Assembly: GCF_021390545.1 (NCBI RefSeq)
Contig: NZ_JAJUWR010000007.1
Coordinates: 124,001 to 188,000, forward strand
Source of the DNA: Algoriphagus sp. AGSA1
Lineage (GTDB): Bacteria; Bacteroidota; Bacteroidia; Cytophagales; Cyclobacteriaceae
Direction: 5' to 3'
Length of the DNA stretch: 64,000 nucleotides
How positions within the stretch are numbered: position 1 is the first letter of the stretch; every line of letters begins with the position of its first letter. Both the position numbers and the translations under genes were made by a program. Positions 63,884 to 64,000 of this stretch are shown here, piece after piece. Under the pieces are notes generated by a model. It did not search any database, had not been told where the DNA came from, and saw nothing but the letters and a program-made list of their open reading frames with translations.

Positions 63884-64000
63884 GACTCCGTCTTTCATGC
63901 CTTCGGCAGATTGGCTGCTCAGTCTTACAAGGGTGGATATTATCGCAAATTAATCTTGAACCGTTTTCTCTGCCCAAAGCTCAGCGTCCACCGTGGTTAA

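Overview
The window reads as chromosomal DNA of a Bacteroidota bacterium, most likely order Cytophagales (an Algoriphagus/Cyclobacteriaceae-type genome; this is inferred from gene content and protein style, not from a database match). Supporting signs: near-perfect Bacteroidota promoters (TTTG, about 20 nt, TAnnTTTG, best at 28523-28554), almost no Shine-Dalgarno sequences, the rplM-rpsI-rpsB-tsf order, many ATGA/TAATG start-stop overlaps, DUF2795, DUF349, DUF4268 and YkvA proteins, secreted M1 and M81 peptidases, and abundant small palindromic intergenic repeats. No tRNA, rRNA, CRISPR array or prophage was seen.

Layout. 1-4.7 kb: two tandem paralogous unknown proteins, a secreted unknown, a membrane-anchored MutS-type ATPase and a lipoprotein. 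5.0-12.6 kb: the accessory region and the most interesting part, a double-glycine-leader peptide export locus. It holds a 5-TM membrane protein, a membrane-anchored thioredoxin, a C39-peptidase ABC exporter, a small HTH protein, two pairs of small cysteine-containing precursor peptides, several tiny membrane proteins and a CPBP protease. Debris lies among them: a truncated metallophosphoesterase, an IS1182-type end and a decayed peptide. 13-24.6 kb: core genes (ettA, DUF349, DUF2795, a LytS/LytTR pair with a LiaF-like protein, ispD, queA, a MacB-type permease, recA). 24.8-37.2 kb: DUF3108 protein, PhoB/PhoR-like two-component pair, RluA-type pseudouridine synthase, the ribosomal protein operon and tsf, an M1 peptidase, thiL, methylmalonyl-CoA epimerase, an A-type Fe-S carrier, gcvT-comB.

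37.4-47.4 kb: cytoplasmic alpha-amylase, MazG-like hydrolase, a VanZ-RDD fusion, M81 peptidase, DUF1801 protein, a class V aminotransferase, a VapBC toxin-antitoxin pair, a beta-helix protein, and a REP-associated tyrosine transposase set between matching REP palindromes. 47.6-60.7 kb: a degenerate tandem ABC ATPase, a tightly overlapping dtd cluster, a second A-type protein lacking its C-terminal cysteines, a DivIVA-folB-ChaN run, WD40, phosphopantetheinyl transferase, redoxin, SirB1-like protein and an acyl-CoA carboxylase beta subunit. 61-63.9 kb: a TPP riboswitch ahead of thiS-thiC-thiE/tenI, which together with thiL at 33 kb covers several steps of thiamine diphosphate synthesis.

Two points deserve most attention. 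The first is the peptide locus, where every precursor carries cysteines and the exporter is translationally coupled to a thioredoxin. The second is a pair of about 63-bp repeats upstream of queA and of the mazG-like gene. They fold into two hairpins with compensating stem changes and lie in the predicted 5' UTR of both genes.
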